DNA of 42,274 nt from JBCBSZ01 sp039185015 (GTDB taxonomy: Bacteria > Actinomycetota > Acidimicrobiia > Acidimicrobiales > Poriferisodalaceae), in the NCBI GenBank assembly GCA_039185015.1, contig JBCDAU010000047.1, positions 1 to 42,274 of the forward strand, read 5' to 3'. Positions 22,747 through 29,846 of this stretch are shown here, in pieces; position 1 is the first letter of the stretch, and every line of letters begins with the position of its first letter. Under the pieces are notes generated by a model. It was not told the DNA's origin. It saw only the letters and a list, made by a program, of their open reading frames with translations, and made no database searches. A program made the translations under genes and the position numbers.

Positions 22747-22985
22747 CGCGTGCGATCGAGTGGATCAGGATGGCGATCGGCGAGCTCTGGGCGCTGATCG
22801 TCGACGACGGGTTGCTGGCCTTCGCCGCGCTCGCAGCGATCGGTGTGACCGCGCTGCTCTCGAGGACCGACACGCCGGGGACCGGAGACCTCACCGGCTG
22901 GATCCTCGTCGCGCTCGTGATCGCCGCGGTCGCCAGATCGGTCCGACGTGCGGTCCACGCATCGCTCGTCGACCGCAGCGGCTGA
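22743..22985 (+). CDS. Small two-helix membrane protein
   Basis: This 80-aa protein has two predicted helices (LLAFAALAAIGVTALLS and LTGWILVALVIAAVARSV) and basic ends. It starts in the ATGA overlap with the preceding membrane protein gene. Its size and coupling suggest an accessory subunit of that protein; no family is recognised. It is convergent with the carotenoid oxygenase gene, with only 2 nt between the stops. Confidence 0.7.
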   Translation: MTRAIEWIRMAIGELWALIVDDGLLAFAALAAIGVTALLSRTDTPGTGDLTGWILVALVIAAVARSVRRAVHASLVDRSG

Positions 22986-22987
22986 CC

Positions 22988-24343
22988 TCAGGCGCCTCGA
23001 CCACGGAGGAAGGCACCGTGCGTGCCGATCGGCACGTGTTGCCCCGGGATCCAGACGCTGGCGACGGGATCGCCGCTGAAGTCCTGCGCGTCCAGCACGA
23101 CGAGGCGGGATCGCTCCTCGGCGGGCTGGTAGACGAAGCCGATCAGCCAGCCGTCGTCCTCGGCAACCGGGTCGGGTCGTGGGACGAAGGTCAACTCGCC
23201 GCAGTTCCCGCCGTCGAAGTCCTGCTGCTCGGTCGACCCCGTCTCCCGGTCGACCTTCACCGCGCCCTCGAACGAGGGTGACAGGGTCGCTCGGGCGGTG
23301 TACGCGTAGCGGTAGGGCCGGCCCTGGACGGCAGCGTTGACGACGGGGAAGTCGAGGGGCTCGTCGGTGATCCGCTCCTCTCGGGCGACGTCGGTCCCGC
23401 CCCCGAGGTCGAGGGTCCACCGATCGATCGTCGGCAGGGTGTCACCCAGGGGTCCGAAGGGGTCGTCGCGGGACGATCGCTCGTACCGGCTCACCTCGAG
23501 CACGACGGTGTCGTCGAGCTCGAACGCGTTCAGTGGGTGGTACACGTAGCACGGCTCCACCTCGAACCAGCGCACGTCCGCTGCGGCTCCACCCTTGGGA
23601 AGGAGGCCGACGCGGGCTGGCTTGTCCGGCGTCCAGGCGATCGGCAACGTCGTGACCTCGAGCAGCGATGGATCGAACACGACGTTGAGGTCGTAGATCA
23701 CCGCGAAGCGCTCGGTGATCGACATGTCGTGGATCTGGGTGGCGCCGGTGAGCGGAACCTCGACGCGATTGAGCAGCTCTCCCGCCTGGGACAGTCGGAG
23801 GTAGAGCGCCGTCTCCCCGAGGACCAAGGAGTAGACGACGGCGTGGACATCGCCGTCCACCGGGTCGACCTTGTGGTGGCCGGTGAAACCGTCCGCCAGC
23901 GCACCGCCGAGGTCGCTGCGTCCGATCGTCTCGAGCGCGTCGTCGAACTCGACGCAGGCGATGCCCGCCTCGTTGGTGGCGTAGAGCCGATCGGCGAAGA
24001 CCGCGACGTTGGTGTTCGGCGAGAAGTCCATGCCGTTCAGCACCGGTCCGCCCGGATCCGCCTCGCCGAGGATCGCCGGAACGTCGCCGGCCCGCACCGC
24101 ACGGTTGCGGTACCAGGCGGCCCGCCCGTCTCGGAGGCGCATGCCGTGGAGCATCCCGTGGCCGCTGAAGTAGTGGAGCATCGGGTTGGTCTCGCCGAGC
24201 TGGTTCGGGCCGTTGCGGACGTAGAGGCCGTCGAGCACCTCGGGCAGCCGGCCGTCGATCTCGAGGTCGAGGTGGGTCGTCTCCCGCTGGACGGGAGCGA
24301 GCGGGACCTTCCGATAATGGGCGTTGTCGGTTCGCATGGGCAT
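22988..24343 (-). CDS. Carotenoid cleavage oxygenase (RPE65/CCD family)
   Basis: This 451-aa protein has the family features GLYVRNGPNQ, MLHYFSGHGMLHGMRLRDG and the four iron ligands: His156 (GHHKVDP), His205 (QIHDMSIT), His269 (YHPLNAFE) and His442 (GTHG). Such enzymes are seven-bladed propellers that cleave carotenoids, apocarotenoids or stilbene-type double bonds with O2. The length is normal. Two ATGs are possible (24343, 24337); a TAGGCT hexamer exactly 6 nt upstream supports 24343. It is divergent from a TetR regulator whose likely operator lies between the two starts, so expression is probably repressed until a ligand, perhaps an apocarotenoid or lignin-derived aromatic, binds. No carotenoid synthesis gene is in the window. 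Confidence 0.92.
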   Translation of the reverse strand: MPMRTDNAHYRKVPLAPVQRETTHLDLEIDGRLPEVLDGLYVRNGPNQLGETNPMLHYFSGHGMLHGMRLRDGRAAWYRNRAVRAGDVPAILGEADPGGPVLNGMDFSPNTNVAVFADRLYATNEAGIACVEFDDALETIGRSDLGGALADGFTGHHKVDPVDGDVHAVVYSLVLGETALYLRLSQAGELLNRVEVPLTGATQIHDMSITERFAVIYDLNVVFDPSLLEVTTLPIAWTPDKPARVGLLPKGGAAADVRWFEVEPCYVYHPLNAFELDDTVVLEVSRYERSSRDDPFGPLGDTLPTIDRWTLDLGGGTDVAREERITDEPLDFPVVNAAVQGRPYRYAYTARATLSPSFEGAVKVDRETGSTEQQDFDGGNCGELTFVPRPDPVAEDDGWLIGFVYQPAEERSRLVVLDAQDFSGDPVASVWIPGQHVPIGTHGAFLRGRGA

Positions 24344-24349
24344 GAGCCG

Positions 24350-24355
24350 AGCCTA
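24350..24355 (-). promoter_or_regulatory. Leaderless-type -10 (TAGGCT) of the carotenoid oxygenase gene
   Basis: Read on the minus strand, TAGGCT is followed by exactly 6 nt and the ATG at 24343. The TetR-type palindrome begins 8 nt upstream of it. Confidence 0.5.
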
Positions 24356-24362
24356 GTCGCGT

Positions 24363-24383
24363 TGTGAGACATACCGTCTCACA
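24363..24383. promoter_or_regulatory. TetR-type operator with embedded -10 of the tetR gene
   Basis: TGTGAGAC (24363-24370) and GTCTCACA (24376-24383) are perfect 8-bp arms with a 5-nt spacer, placed between the divergent carotenoid oxygenase and TetR genes. The hexamer TACCGT (24372-24377) overlaps the centre and is followed by exactly 6 nt and the GTG at 24384. One bound dimer would cover the tetR -10 and sit against the oxygenase promoter. Confidence 0.7.
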
Positions 24384-25037
24384 GTGGAGGGGATGCGGCG
24401 GCTCCACCCCCAGCTGGCGCACACTGATCTGGTGGACGAGGTCGCTGGCGACGCCGAACGCCCCCTCGACGCCCGGGCGGCGCGGAGTCGGGCGGCGGTG
24501 CTGGCCGCCGGCGTCGATCTCCTGGTGCGCGACGGGTGGCAGGCGATCACCCAGCAGCGGATCGCCCAGGAGTCCGGCGTCGGGCGGGCGACCGTCTACC
24601 GCCATTGGCCGACGTCGACCGACCTCCTGCTCGATGTCATGGGCGAGGCGCTCGCCGGCGAGGTGCGCACCGTCGAGCACAGCGGTGACCTCCGCCGTGA
24701 CCTCACCGCTGAGCTCACGGCCATCGCTGACGCGGTCAACGACGGCCCGACGCTCGGCGTCGTCGCGACCCTCATCGAACGGTCCCTGACCGACGAGCAG
24801 CATCGGAGCTTCCACGCCCAGATGACCGTGCTCGCCCGGCAGGGCGTGCTCGCCGTGGTTCGAACGGGGATCGAGCGTGGTGAGCTCGACTCGGAGCTCG
24901 ACGATGCCACCGCTGCGGCCCAGACCCTGGGCCCACTCGTCTATCGACGCATGCTCGTACCCGAACGGATCAGCGCCGAGCACGTCCGCATCGTGGTCGA
25001 CGCCTTCCTCCGGTCGTTCGGTCGTTCGGGAGGCTGA
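24384..25037 (+). CDS. TetR/AcrR family transcriptional regulator
   Basis: This 217-aa protein has a TetR DNA-binding domain at about residues 30-80 (AVLAAGVDLLVRDGWQAITQ, IAQESGVGRATVYRHWPTSTDLL). A helical ligand-binding domain of the TetR_C type follows (GVVATLIERSLTDEQHRSFHAQM, PLVYRRMLVPERISAEHVRIVVDAFLR). The GTG at 24384 sits directly after the palindrome and 6 nt after a TACCGT hexamer, which suggests a leaderless mRNA; the ATG at 24393 and the GTG at 24432 are alternatives. It probably represses the divergent carotenoid oxygenase and itself. The ligand is unknown. The stop is 2 nt from the convergent lipoprotein gene. Confidence 0.88.
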   Translation: MEGMRRLHPQLAHTDLVDEVAGDAERPLDARAARSRAAVLAAGVDLLVRDGWQAITQQRIAQESGVGRATVYRHWPTSTDLLLDVMGEALAGEVRTVEHSGDLRRDLTAELTAIADAVNDGPTLGVVATLIERSLTDEQHRSFHAQMTVLARQGVLAVVRTGIERGELDSELDDATAAAQTLGPLVYRRMLVPERISAEHVRIVVDAFLRSFGRSGG

Positions 25038-25039
25038 GG

Positions 25040-26101
25040 TCAGCCCTCGGCGAAGACGTCCGCGTCGGCGCCGAGGAGGATCGGTTCGAGCTGGTCGAGC
25101 ACGACGAGGCTGTGGGCGTACGACGTCCCTGCCGCCGTGGGGATCGAGAAGGCCTGTTCGGCCTGCACGGCGGGTAGCTGCCCCCAGAGCGGGAGGTCGA
25201 CGACCGTCTCACCCCTCGCCTCGTAGAGGATCAGGTCCGAGAGGAACTCGTCCTCCAGCAGCAGCTCGGTGGAGCGGCTCTCGTAGATGTCGCTGGAGTC
25301 GGCGATCGGCGCCATCGGGATGCCGAGCTCGACGATGATGCCGGCCGTCGGGTTCGGGTTCAGCACCGTGTGCGCGGACACCTCGCCGTCGAAGTCGCCG
25401 GCCAGGACCAGCACCGAGAGGCCGTCGGGCAGCTGCGGCCGCAGCTCGTCGAGGCGGGCCAGGTACTCCGCACGCTGCTCTTCGAGCACGTCGCTGAAGC
25501 CGACGAGGTCGGCGACGGCCTGGTGGAAGTCGTCCCGAGGCTGGTTCTCGTCCAGCGCGACGGTCGGGGCGATCTCCTGGAGCACCTCGGGCTCGACGTT
25601 GTGGAACCACTCGCCGCCGAAGGAGTAGGCGAGGATGAGGTCGGGCTGCAGCTCGGCGATCGCCTCGACGTTGATCTCGCCGAAGCCGCCGATCGGCGTC
25701 ACGCCGCTCACGTCGTAGGCGGCCGCGGTGGGCCCGTTGATCTCGCCGTTCTCCTGCACGGTCGACCCGATGACCGGCGCGCCCAGTGCGAGGAGCGGCT
25801 CGACGTGGCTGAACTCGTTGAAGGCGACGATCCGCCGGGGGGCGACCGGGACCTCGACGGTGCGACCCAGGTCGTCGGTGAACTCCTTGGTCTCCGCCGT
25901 CTCCTCGGCCGGTGCCTCGGTCTCCGCCGGCGCGTCGGTCTCGGCCGGTGCCTCGGTCTCGGCCGGTGCCTCGGTCTCGGCGGGCTCGCTGGCCGACCCC
26001 GATGCGGAGCTCGAGGCGCTGTCGTCGTCGCTGTCACCGCAGGCCGTGGCGAGCAGCACGAGGGCCAGGGCGAGGGCCAGGAGGCGGAGGGGTGCTCTCA
26101 C
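25040..26101 (-). CDS. Siderophore/iron ABC transporter substrate-binding lipoprotein (FecB/FepB-like)
   Basis: This 353-aa lipoprotein has a signal ending LLATAC with lipidated Cys21, then a Ser/Ala/Glu/Pro linker with APAETE repeats. A class III periplasmic-binding domain (PF01497-like) follows: TKEFTDDLGRTVEVPVAPRRIVAF, LLALGAPVIGST, INVEAIAELQPDLILA and a C-terminal AGTSYAHSLVVLDQLEPIL. It should bind an Fe(III)-siderophore outside the cell. No permease or ATPase gene lies next to it, so the transporter is encoded elsewhere. The GTG at 26101 has a GAGGAG ribosome site. The divergent gene encodes an AraC regulator with the same binding fold, which points to shared ligand control. Confidence 0.9.
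   Translation of the reverse strand: MRAPLRLLALALALVLLATACGDSDDDSASSSASGSASEPAETEAPAETEAPAETDAPAETEAPAEETAETKEFTDDLGRTVEVPVAPRRIVAFNEFSHVEPLLALGAPVIGSTVQENGEINGPTAAAYDVSGVTPIGGFGEINVEAIAELQPDLILAYSFGGEWFHNVEPEVLQEIAPTVALDENQPRDDFHQAVADLVGFSDVLEEQRAEYLARLDELRPQLPDGLSVLVLAGDFDGEVSAHTVLNPNPTAGIIVELGIPMAPIADSSDIYESRSTELLLEDEFLSDLILYEARGETVVDLPLWGQLPAVQAEQAFSIPTAAGTSYAHSLVVLDQLEPILLGADADVFAEG
25903..25987 (-). repeat. 18-bp tandem repeat encoding APAETE units
   Basis: About four and a half near-identical 18-bp units encode APAETE/APAETD repeats in the linker between the lipid anchor and the binding domain of the siderophore-binding lipoprotein. The unit number could vary between strains by slippage. 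Confidence 0.7.
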
Positions 26102-26128
26102 GGCGATGTCTCCTCAGTCAGGGGCGCG

Positions 26129-26149
26129 GACGGTCCGGGCAGGACCGTC
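26129..26149. promoter_or_regulatory. Perfect inverted repeat in the leader of the siderophore-binding gene
   Basis: GACGGTCC (26129-26136) and GGACCGTC (26142-26149) are perfect 8-bp arms with a 5-nt spacer, 28 nt upstream of the lipoprotein start on the minus strand. It may be an operator or, in RNA, a leader hairpin. Confidence 0.5.
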
Positions 26150-26238
26150 GACCCCACATCCAAGGGCCTCCGGCGGGAAGGGACCGGCCAACCTGGGGGA
26201 GTGAGCGGACAGCTCGCCCGATTGCGTACCTTCGGCCG

Positions 26239-26253
26239 ACCTAACAGTAGGGT
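26239..26253 (+). promoter_or_regulatory. Promoter and imperfect palindrome of the AraC-SBP gene
   Basis: TAGGGT (26248-26253) is followed by exactly 6 nt and the ATG at 26260. It forms the right half of an imperfect palindrome (ACCTAAC, A, GTAGGGT; 5 of 7 pairs). The left half read on the minus strand gives TAGGT, close to a -10 for the divergent lipoprotein gene. It could be bound by an iron regulator, but it does not match the full IdeR/DtxR consensus. Confidence 0.45.
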
Positions 26254-26259
26254 CGCACA

Positions 26260-27540
26260 ATGGCCGCCTCTGACGCCGCCTCGTTCGTCGGTCGGGTATC
26301 GGCACGCCTCGATCCGCCGGCGCGACCCCGGGATCCCCTGGCCCGTCGCATCGCCGACACCGTGATCGCCGACCCGACCGACCGGCGTGGCCTCGCGTGG
26401 TGGGCGAGTGAGCTCGGCGCCAGCGAGCGCACCCTGCGCCGACGCTTCCTCGACGAGACCGGACTGACCTTCACCGAGTGGCACATCGCCACCCGCATGC
26501 ACCACGCCCGCGCCCTGCTCGACGACGGGCTGCCGATCACGATCGTCGCCCGCCGGTGCGGCTACCGAACCGTCAAGGCCTTCCGGCAGGCGTACCGCTC
26601 CTACGTCGCGGCCGGACCCGAACCCGACCTCCACCCGTCGCTCGTCGGGGGGCCGACCTCACCCGAGCCGACCGTCCGCCCGCTCTTGCGGACCAACGTC
26701 GTCGTCGACTCGCTGGGGCGCACGGTGTCGGTGCCCAGAGACCCGCAGCGGATCGCCGCGCTGCACGAGTTCACGATCGGCGATCCGCTGCTGTCGTTCG
26801 GGGCGCCGGTGGTGGCGATGGTGGTCGACCACGACAGCCTCGAATGGGACCCCGGAGTCTCCGGCGTCCACGACCTCGGCGACATCGCGCCCGTCGGGAG
26901 CGTCGCAGCGCCGGACGTCGAGGCGCTCCGCGAGGTCGAGCCCGACCTGATCATCGCCTACTCGATCGGGGGGCTGACGTTCGAGGGATGCGATCTCGAC
27001 GAGCTCCAGCGGATCGCTCCGACCGTCGCCATCGACGAGGACCTGCCCTTCGACGACCACGTCGCGCTCCTCGCCAGGCTGGCTGGTCGCGACGAGGAGC
27101 TGCGGCGGCAGCGAGCGACGTACCGCGCGACCATCGGGCGCCTCGCCGAGTCGATGCCCGGTCCCGTCCGCGAGCGGGTCTACGCGTCGTTGGTCATCCA
27201 CGATGGGGCGCTCAGCTTCCACACCCGCGTCAATCCCAACCCGATCGGTCTGGCGCTGCGCGACCTCGGCCTCCGTCTGGCCGACGTGACCGAGGAGCGT
27301 GTGCTGTACGCCCAGCTCAGGCCGGCCGCCGAGGTCTCGCGCTGCGACGACGCCGAGGTGCTCTTCGTCGAGTCGCGCAGCGAACACCCCTCGACCATCG
27401 AGCGCTGGCACGATCTGCGCGCCGTCCGCAGCGGTCACGTCTACGAGGTGCCGTCGCCTGCGGGGGTCTCGTACTCGGCGGCGGCCCGAGCGGCTGAGGC
27501 GCTCTCACCGCTGCTGCGCGAGGTCGGGCGCGCCGCCTGA
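26260..27540 (+). CDS. AraC-type regulator fused to a siderophore-binding (PF01497-like) domain
   Basis: This 426-aa protein lacks a signal peptide. Residues about 25-115 form an AraC DNA-binding domain (LAWWASELGASERTLRRRFL, LTFTEWHIATRMHHARALLDDG, ITIVARRCGYRTVKAFRQAYRSY). Residues about 145-425 form a class III substrate-binding domain (VVVDSLGRTVSVPRDPQRIAAL, LLSFGAPVVAM, VEALREVEPDLIIAYSIGG, SPAGVSYSAAARAAEALSPLL). The same order of blocks is seen in the divergent lipoprotein. B. subtilis Btr (YbbB) has a comparable fusion and activates siderophore uptake on binding bacillibactin. The likely role is a cytoplasmic ferri-siderophore sensor that controls the divergent gene. The ATG is 6 nt after TAGGGT, indicating a leaderless mRNA. 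Confidence 0.88.
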   Translation: MAASDAASFVGRVSARLDPPARPRDPLARRIADTVIADPTDRRGLAWWASELGASERTLRRRFLDETGLTFTEWHIATRMHHARALLDDGLPITIVARRCGYRTVKAFRQAYRSYVAAGPEPDLHPSLVGGPTSPEPTVRPLLRTNVVVDSLGRTVSVPRDPQRIAALHEFTIGDPLLSFGAPVVAMVVDHDSLEWDPGVSGVHDLGDIAPVGSVAAPDVEALREVEPDLIIAYSIGGLTFEGCDLDELQRIAPTVAIDEDLPFDDHVALLARLAGRDEELRRQRATYRATIGRLAESMPGPVRERVYASLVIHDGALSFHTRVNPNPIGLALRDLGLRLADVTEERVLYAQLRPAAEVSRCDDAEVLFVESRSEHPSTIERWHDLRAVRSGHVYEVPSPAGVSYSAAARAAEALSPLLREVGRAA

Positions 27541-27564
27541 GGACGCCGAGGTCGTCCGAGCGGC

Positions 27565-27570
27565 GAGACT
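27565..27570 (+). promoter_or_regulatory. Leaderless-type -10 (GAGACT) of the phosphotransferase gene
   Basis: GAGACT is followed by exactly 6 nt and the ATG at 27577. There is no ribosome site. Confidence 0.45.
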
Positions 27571-27576
27571 CATCTC

Positions 27577-28605
27577 ATGGTCGGACGGAGCGATCTCGTC
27601 GAGCTGCTGGCGGACGATGCGACGGCCCACGCACGCCGGCTCTGGGTCGACCTGTTCGACACGGACGCGCCGCCAACGGTCGCCGCGGCGATCGAAGCCG
27701 GGCTCACCGAGGCCGTCGCCGCCCCCGAGGCAGCGGTCTTCGTCCGCTCCGGCGTCGGGCTCGTCGTCGGGCTCCGCTTGGTCACTGGCACCGAGGTCGT
27801 CGCCAAGGTGCATCGATGGAACGCCTCGCTCGAGCGGCTCCGGGCGGTGCACGCGGTCCAGTCGGAGCTCCACCGTCGTGGGATTCCGGCACCCATGCCG
27901 CTGGCCGAACCGCGACGCTGCGGCAACGGGGTGCTCACCGTCGAGGAGTCGATCCCCGGCCAGCGCCGCTCCGGCCACGACCCGGTCGTGCGTGGAGCGA
28001 TGGCGACGGGCCTCGCGGCGTTCATCGCCGCCGGCACGGGCATCGAGCCACCGGCGGCGCTCGAGCCCGGCCTCGGCCCACCGGCCGACGGTTCCCTCTG
28101 GGGCGAGCCCCACGACCTCAGGTTCGACTTCGCAGCCACGTCAGCCGGCGCCGAGTGGATCGACGAGCTGGCGACCGAGGCTCGCACGGTGCTGGCGCGG
28201 TCCGAGCTCCCGGACGTCAACGCACACCTCGACTGGCGCGTCGAGAACGTCGCCTTCGCCGGTGATCGCATCGTGGCGATCTACGACTGGGACAGCGTGG
28301 CGACCGTGCCCGAGGTGGTGGCGGTCGGCGACTCGGCCGCCACGTTCTCGACCGATTGGTCGGTCGGCTGGTCGGGGTTGCCGTCGGTCGACGAGATGCG
28401 GGCCTTCGTTGCGGACTACGAGCGGGCTCGAGGTCGGGTGTTCTCGGCAGGCGAGCTGGAGACGCTCGACGCGGCGAACCTCCTCCAGCTCGCGTACGGC
28501 GCCCGCTGCCAGCACTCCGACGCCGTCCTCCACCCGGATGTCGGCGACGTAGATGGTGGCTGGATCGGGCTGCTCCGGGAGCGCGGCCGCTCGGCCTGGA
28601 GCTGA
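27577..28605 (+). CDS. Aminoglycoside phosphotransferase (APH) family kinase
   Basis: This 342-aa protein has a kinase-like fold. The N-lobe has LRLVTGTEVVAKVHRW, where the Lys should bind ATP. The catalytic loop is AHLDWRVENVAF (His217, Asp219, Asn224), and the metal-binding segment is IYDWDSV (Asp237/Asp239). All key residues are kept, so it should be active. APH-family kinases phosphorylate small hydroxylated molecules (choline, homoserine, antibiotics, sugars); I cannot name the substrate, and the symbol does not imply drug resistance. It has its own leaderless-type promoter 37 nt after the AraC-SBP stop. It is convergent with the orphan antitoxin gene. Confidence 0.85.
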   Translation: MVGRSDLVELLADDATAHARRLWVDLFDTDAPPTVAAAIEAGLTEAVAAPEAAVFVRSGVGLVVGLRLVTGTEVVAKVHRWNASLERLRAVHAVQSELHRRGIPAPMPLAEPRRCGNGVLTVEESIPGQRRSGHDPVVRGAMATGLAAFIAAGTGIEPPAALEPGLGPPADGSLWGEPHDLRFDFAATSAGAEWIDELATEARTVLARSELPDVNAHLDWRVENVAFAGDRIVAIYDWDSVATVPEVVAVGDSAATFSTDWSVGWSGLPSVDEMRAFVADYERARGRVFSAGELETLDAANLLQLAYGARCQHSDAVLHPDVGDVDGGWIGLLRERGRSAWS

Positions 28606-28648
28606 GGTCGATCCCCGCCCACTCGTCGGCGTCAGGGGCCAGGTCGAG

Positions 28649-28684
28649 TCAGACCGGGCTCGACTCGTCGACGAGCCGACTCAC
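28649..28684 (-). pseudogene. Possible remnant of a PIN-domain (VapC) toxin start
   Basis: A GTG at 28684 overlaps the antitoxin stop as GTGA, the classical VapBC junction. The frame reads MSRLVDESSPV and then stops after 11 codons. The hydrophobic-hydrophobic-Asp pattern (RLVD) is like the first strand of PIN domains. The rest of a toxin is absent, because the convergent kinase gene ends only 44 bp beyond. With 11 residues this is weak evidence. Confidence 0.25.
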
Positions 28685-28902
28685 GCCCAGGCATCACCCA
28701 CCACCTGTGGGTCGCTGAGGTCGGGCAGCAGCTCGGCGAGGTGCCCGAGTTGCTCGGCGGTGACCAGCTTCGCAGCGGTCGTTCGCTCGCGTTCGAGAGC
28801 CCGCCGGAGGTAGTCCGACCGAGTCAGACCGAGCCGCTTCGCCTTGGCGTCGATCGCCTCCAGAACGTCGTCCGGCACGTCTCGAAGCAAGATGTCAGTC
28901 AC
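28681..28902 (-). CDS. Ribbon-helix-helix antitoxin (VapB/CopG-like), without a toxin
   Basis: This 73-aa protein starts with the ribbon-helix-helix pattern TDILLRDVPDDVLEAIDAKA, then KRLGLTRSDYLRRALERE, typical of VapB antitoxins that pair with PIN-domain RNases. A C-terminal toxin-contact segment follows (LAELLPDLSDPQVVGDAWA). The GTG at 28902 has a strong AAGGAGG ribosome site. Downstream, where the toxin should be, only an 11-codon frame remains before the convergent kinase gene, so the antitoxin appears orphaned. It may still bind its own promoter or counter a toxin encoded elsewhere. Confidence 0.82.
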   Translation of the reverse strand: MTDILLRDVPDDVLEAIDAKAKRLGLTRSDYLRRALERERTTAAKLVTAEQLGHLAELLPDLSDPQVVGDAWA

Positions 28903-28943
28903 GGTGGCCTCCTTGCTGATGTCCCTGCGACGGTCCGCTCGGG

Positions 28944-28949
28944 GAGACT
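28944..28949 (+). promoter_or_regulatory. Leaderless-type -10 (GAGACT) of the META lipoprotein gene
   Basis: GAGACT is followed by exactly 6 nt and the GTG at 28956. No ribosome site is present. Confidence 0.45.
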
Positions 28950-28955
28950 GGGGTC

Positions 28956-29846
28956 GTGGGCTCACAGGTCAGGGTGGTGCTCGGTGCGGTGTTGGTCGTG
29001 CTGCTCGGCGCATCGTGCACCGTTAGCTCCGACGATGAATCGAACGGGCCCTCGTCGGGGGCTGCGCCCGGAGACGGGACCGCGAGCCAGAGATCGACGG
29101 GCGAACTGGACGGCGAGTGGGTGCTCGTCGAAGCGAGCATCGATCGGTCATCCGATGTCGTCCCGGTCGAGCTGCGACCGACGCTGCTGATCACCGACGG
29201 CGGGGTGCAACCGGGCCCGTGCGTGGCGTATGCGGGGACGATCGTCGAGTCGGGCGCCGAGTTGCGGCTGGAGCAGGATCCCGAGGCCGGGTTTGGGTTC
29301 TTCTGCGAGGAGCAGGGTCGACTCCGCGAGGCGCTCGAGCGAGCTGACACGGTTCGGTTCGCGGACGACTGGCTCGAACTCGTCGGGGAGGACGTCGAGT
29401 TGCGCTTCGAACGCCCGGCGCCCGTGCCGGACGCCGTCTTTGATCGTGACTGGGTGCTGGTGAGCTGGGTTCCGACGCTGCAGGACGAGCTCGTCCCGGC
29501 GGTGTCGGAGGCGACGCTGCGCTTCGACAGCGACGGCACGTTTGAAGGCACCTCAGGGTGCGAGCGGTGGTTCCGAGGCACCTGGAAGCCGTCGTTCGAC
29601 GGCTTCCGGTTCCCTCGCTTCGACATCGAGGGACCGTGCCCCGGGCCGAACCTCGACCCACTCGTCGATCAGCACGGCCTGCTGACCGCGCTCGGGCTCG
29701 GCGCCCGACCCGTGCTCGTGGGCGACGAGCTCCACCTGCTGTGGGCTCCACTCTGGACCGACCGGGTGGCCTTCGTCTTTGAGGAAGCCCCGGGGCCTGA
29801 AGAGGGCGCCGGTACGATGAACGAAGGCTCGGAGGTGGATCGATGA
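28956..29846 (+). CDS. Lipoprotein with two META/HslJ-like domains
   Basis: This 296-aa protein has a lipoprotein signal peptide ending LLGASC with Cys21 as the lipidated residue, then a Ser/Asp/Gly-rich linker. Two regions begin with the META-type first strand: ELDGEWVLVEASI (about residue 49) and FDRDWVLVSWVPT (about residue 163). The second continues as LRFDSDGTFEGTSGCERWFRGTW, which fits the META motif (DGxxxGxxGCNxxxGxY). The first copy is more divergent. META domains are extracytoplasmic, and E. coli HslJ is linked to novobiocin resistance; the role here is unknown. Four Cys in the domains may form disulfides. A short membrane protein gene overlaps its stop (ATGA). Confidence 0.75.
   Translation: MGSQVRVVLGAVLVVLLGASCTVSSDDESNGPSSGAAPGDGTASQRSTGELDGEWVLVEASIDRSSDVVPVELRPTLLITDGGVQPGPCVAYAGTIVESGAELRLEQDPEAGFGFFCEEQGRLREALERADTVRFADDWLELVGEDVELRFERPAPVPDAVFDRDWVLVSWVPTLQDELVPAVSEATLRFDSDGTFEGTSGCERWFRGTWKPSFDGFRFPRFDIEGPCPGPNLDPLVDQHGLLTALGLGARPVLVGDELHLLWAPLWTDRVAFVFEEAPGPEEGAGTMNEGSEVDR

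Noticed and set aside
26236..26254. IdeR/DtxR iron box at the siderophore promoters
   Set aside because: Only a CCTAAC half resembles the consensus; the other half diverges, so it is reported only as an imperfect palindrome.
27577..28605. Aminoglycoside resistance gene
   Set aside because: The protein has the APH fold and catalytic residues but no feature specific to a known resistance enzyme; most such actinobacterial proteins act on other small molecules.
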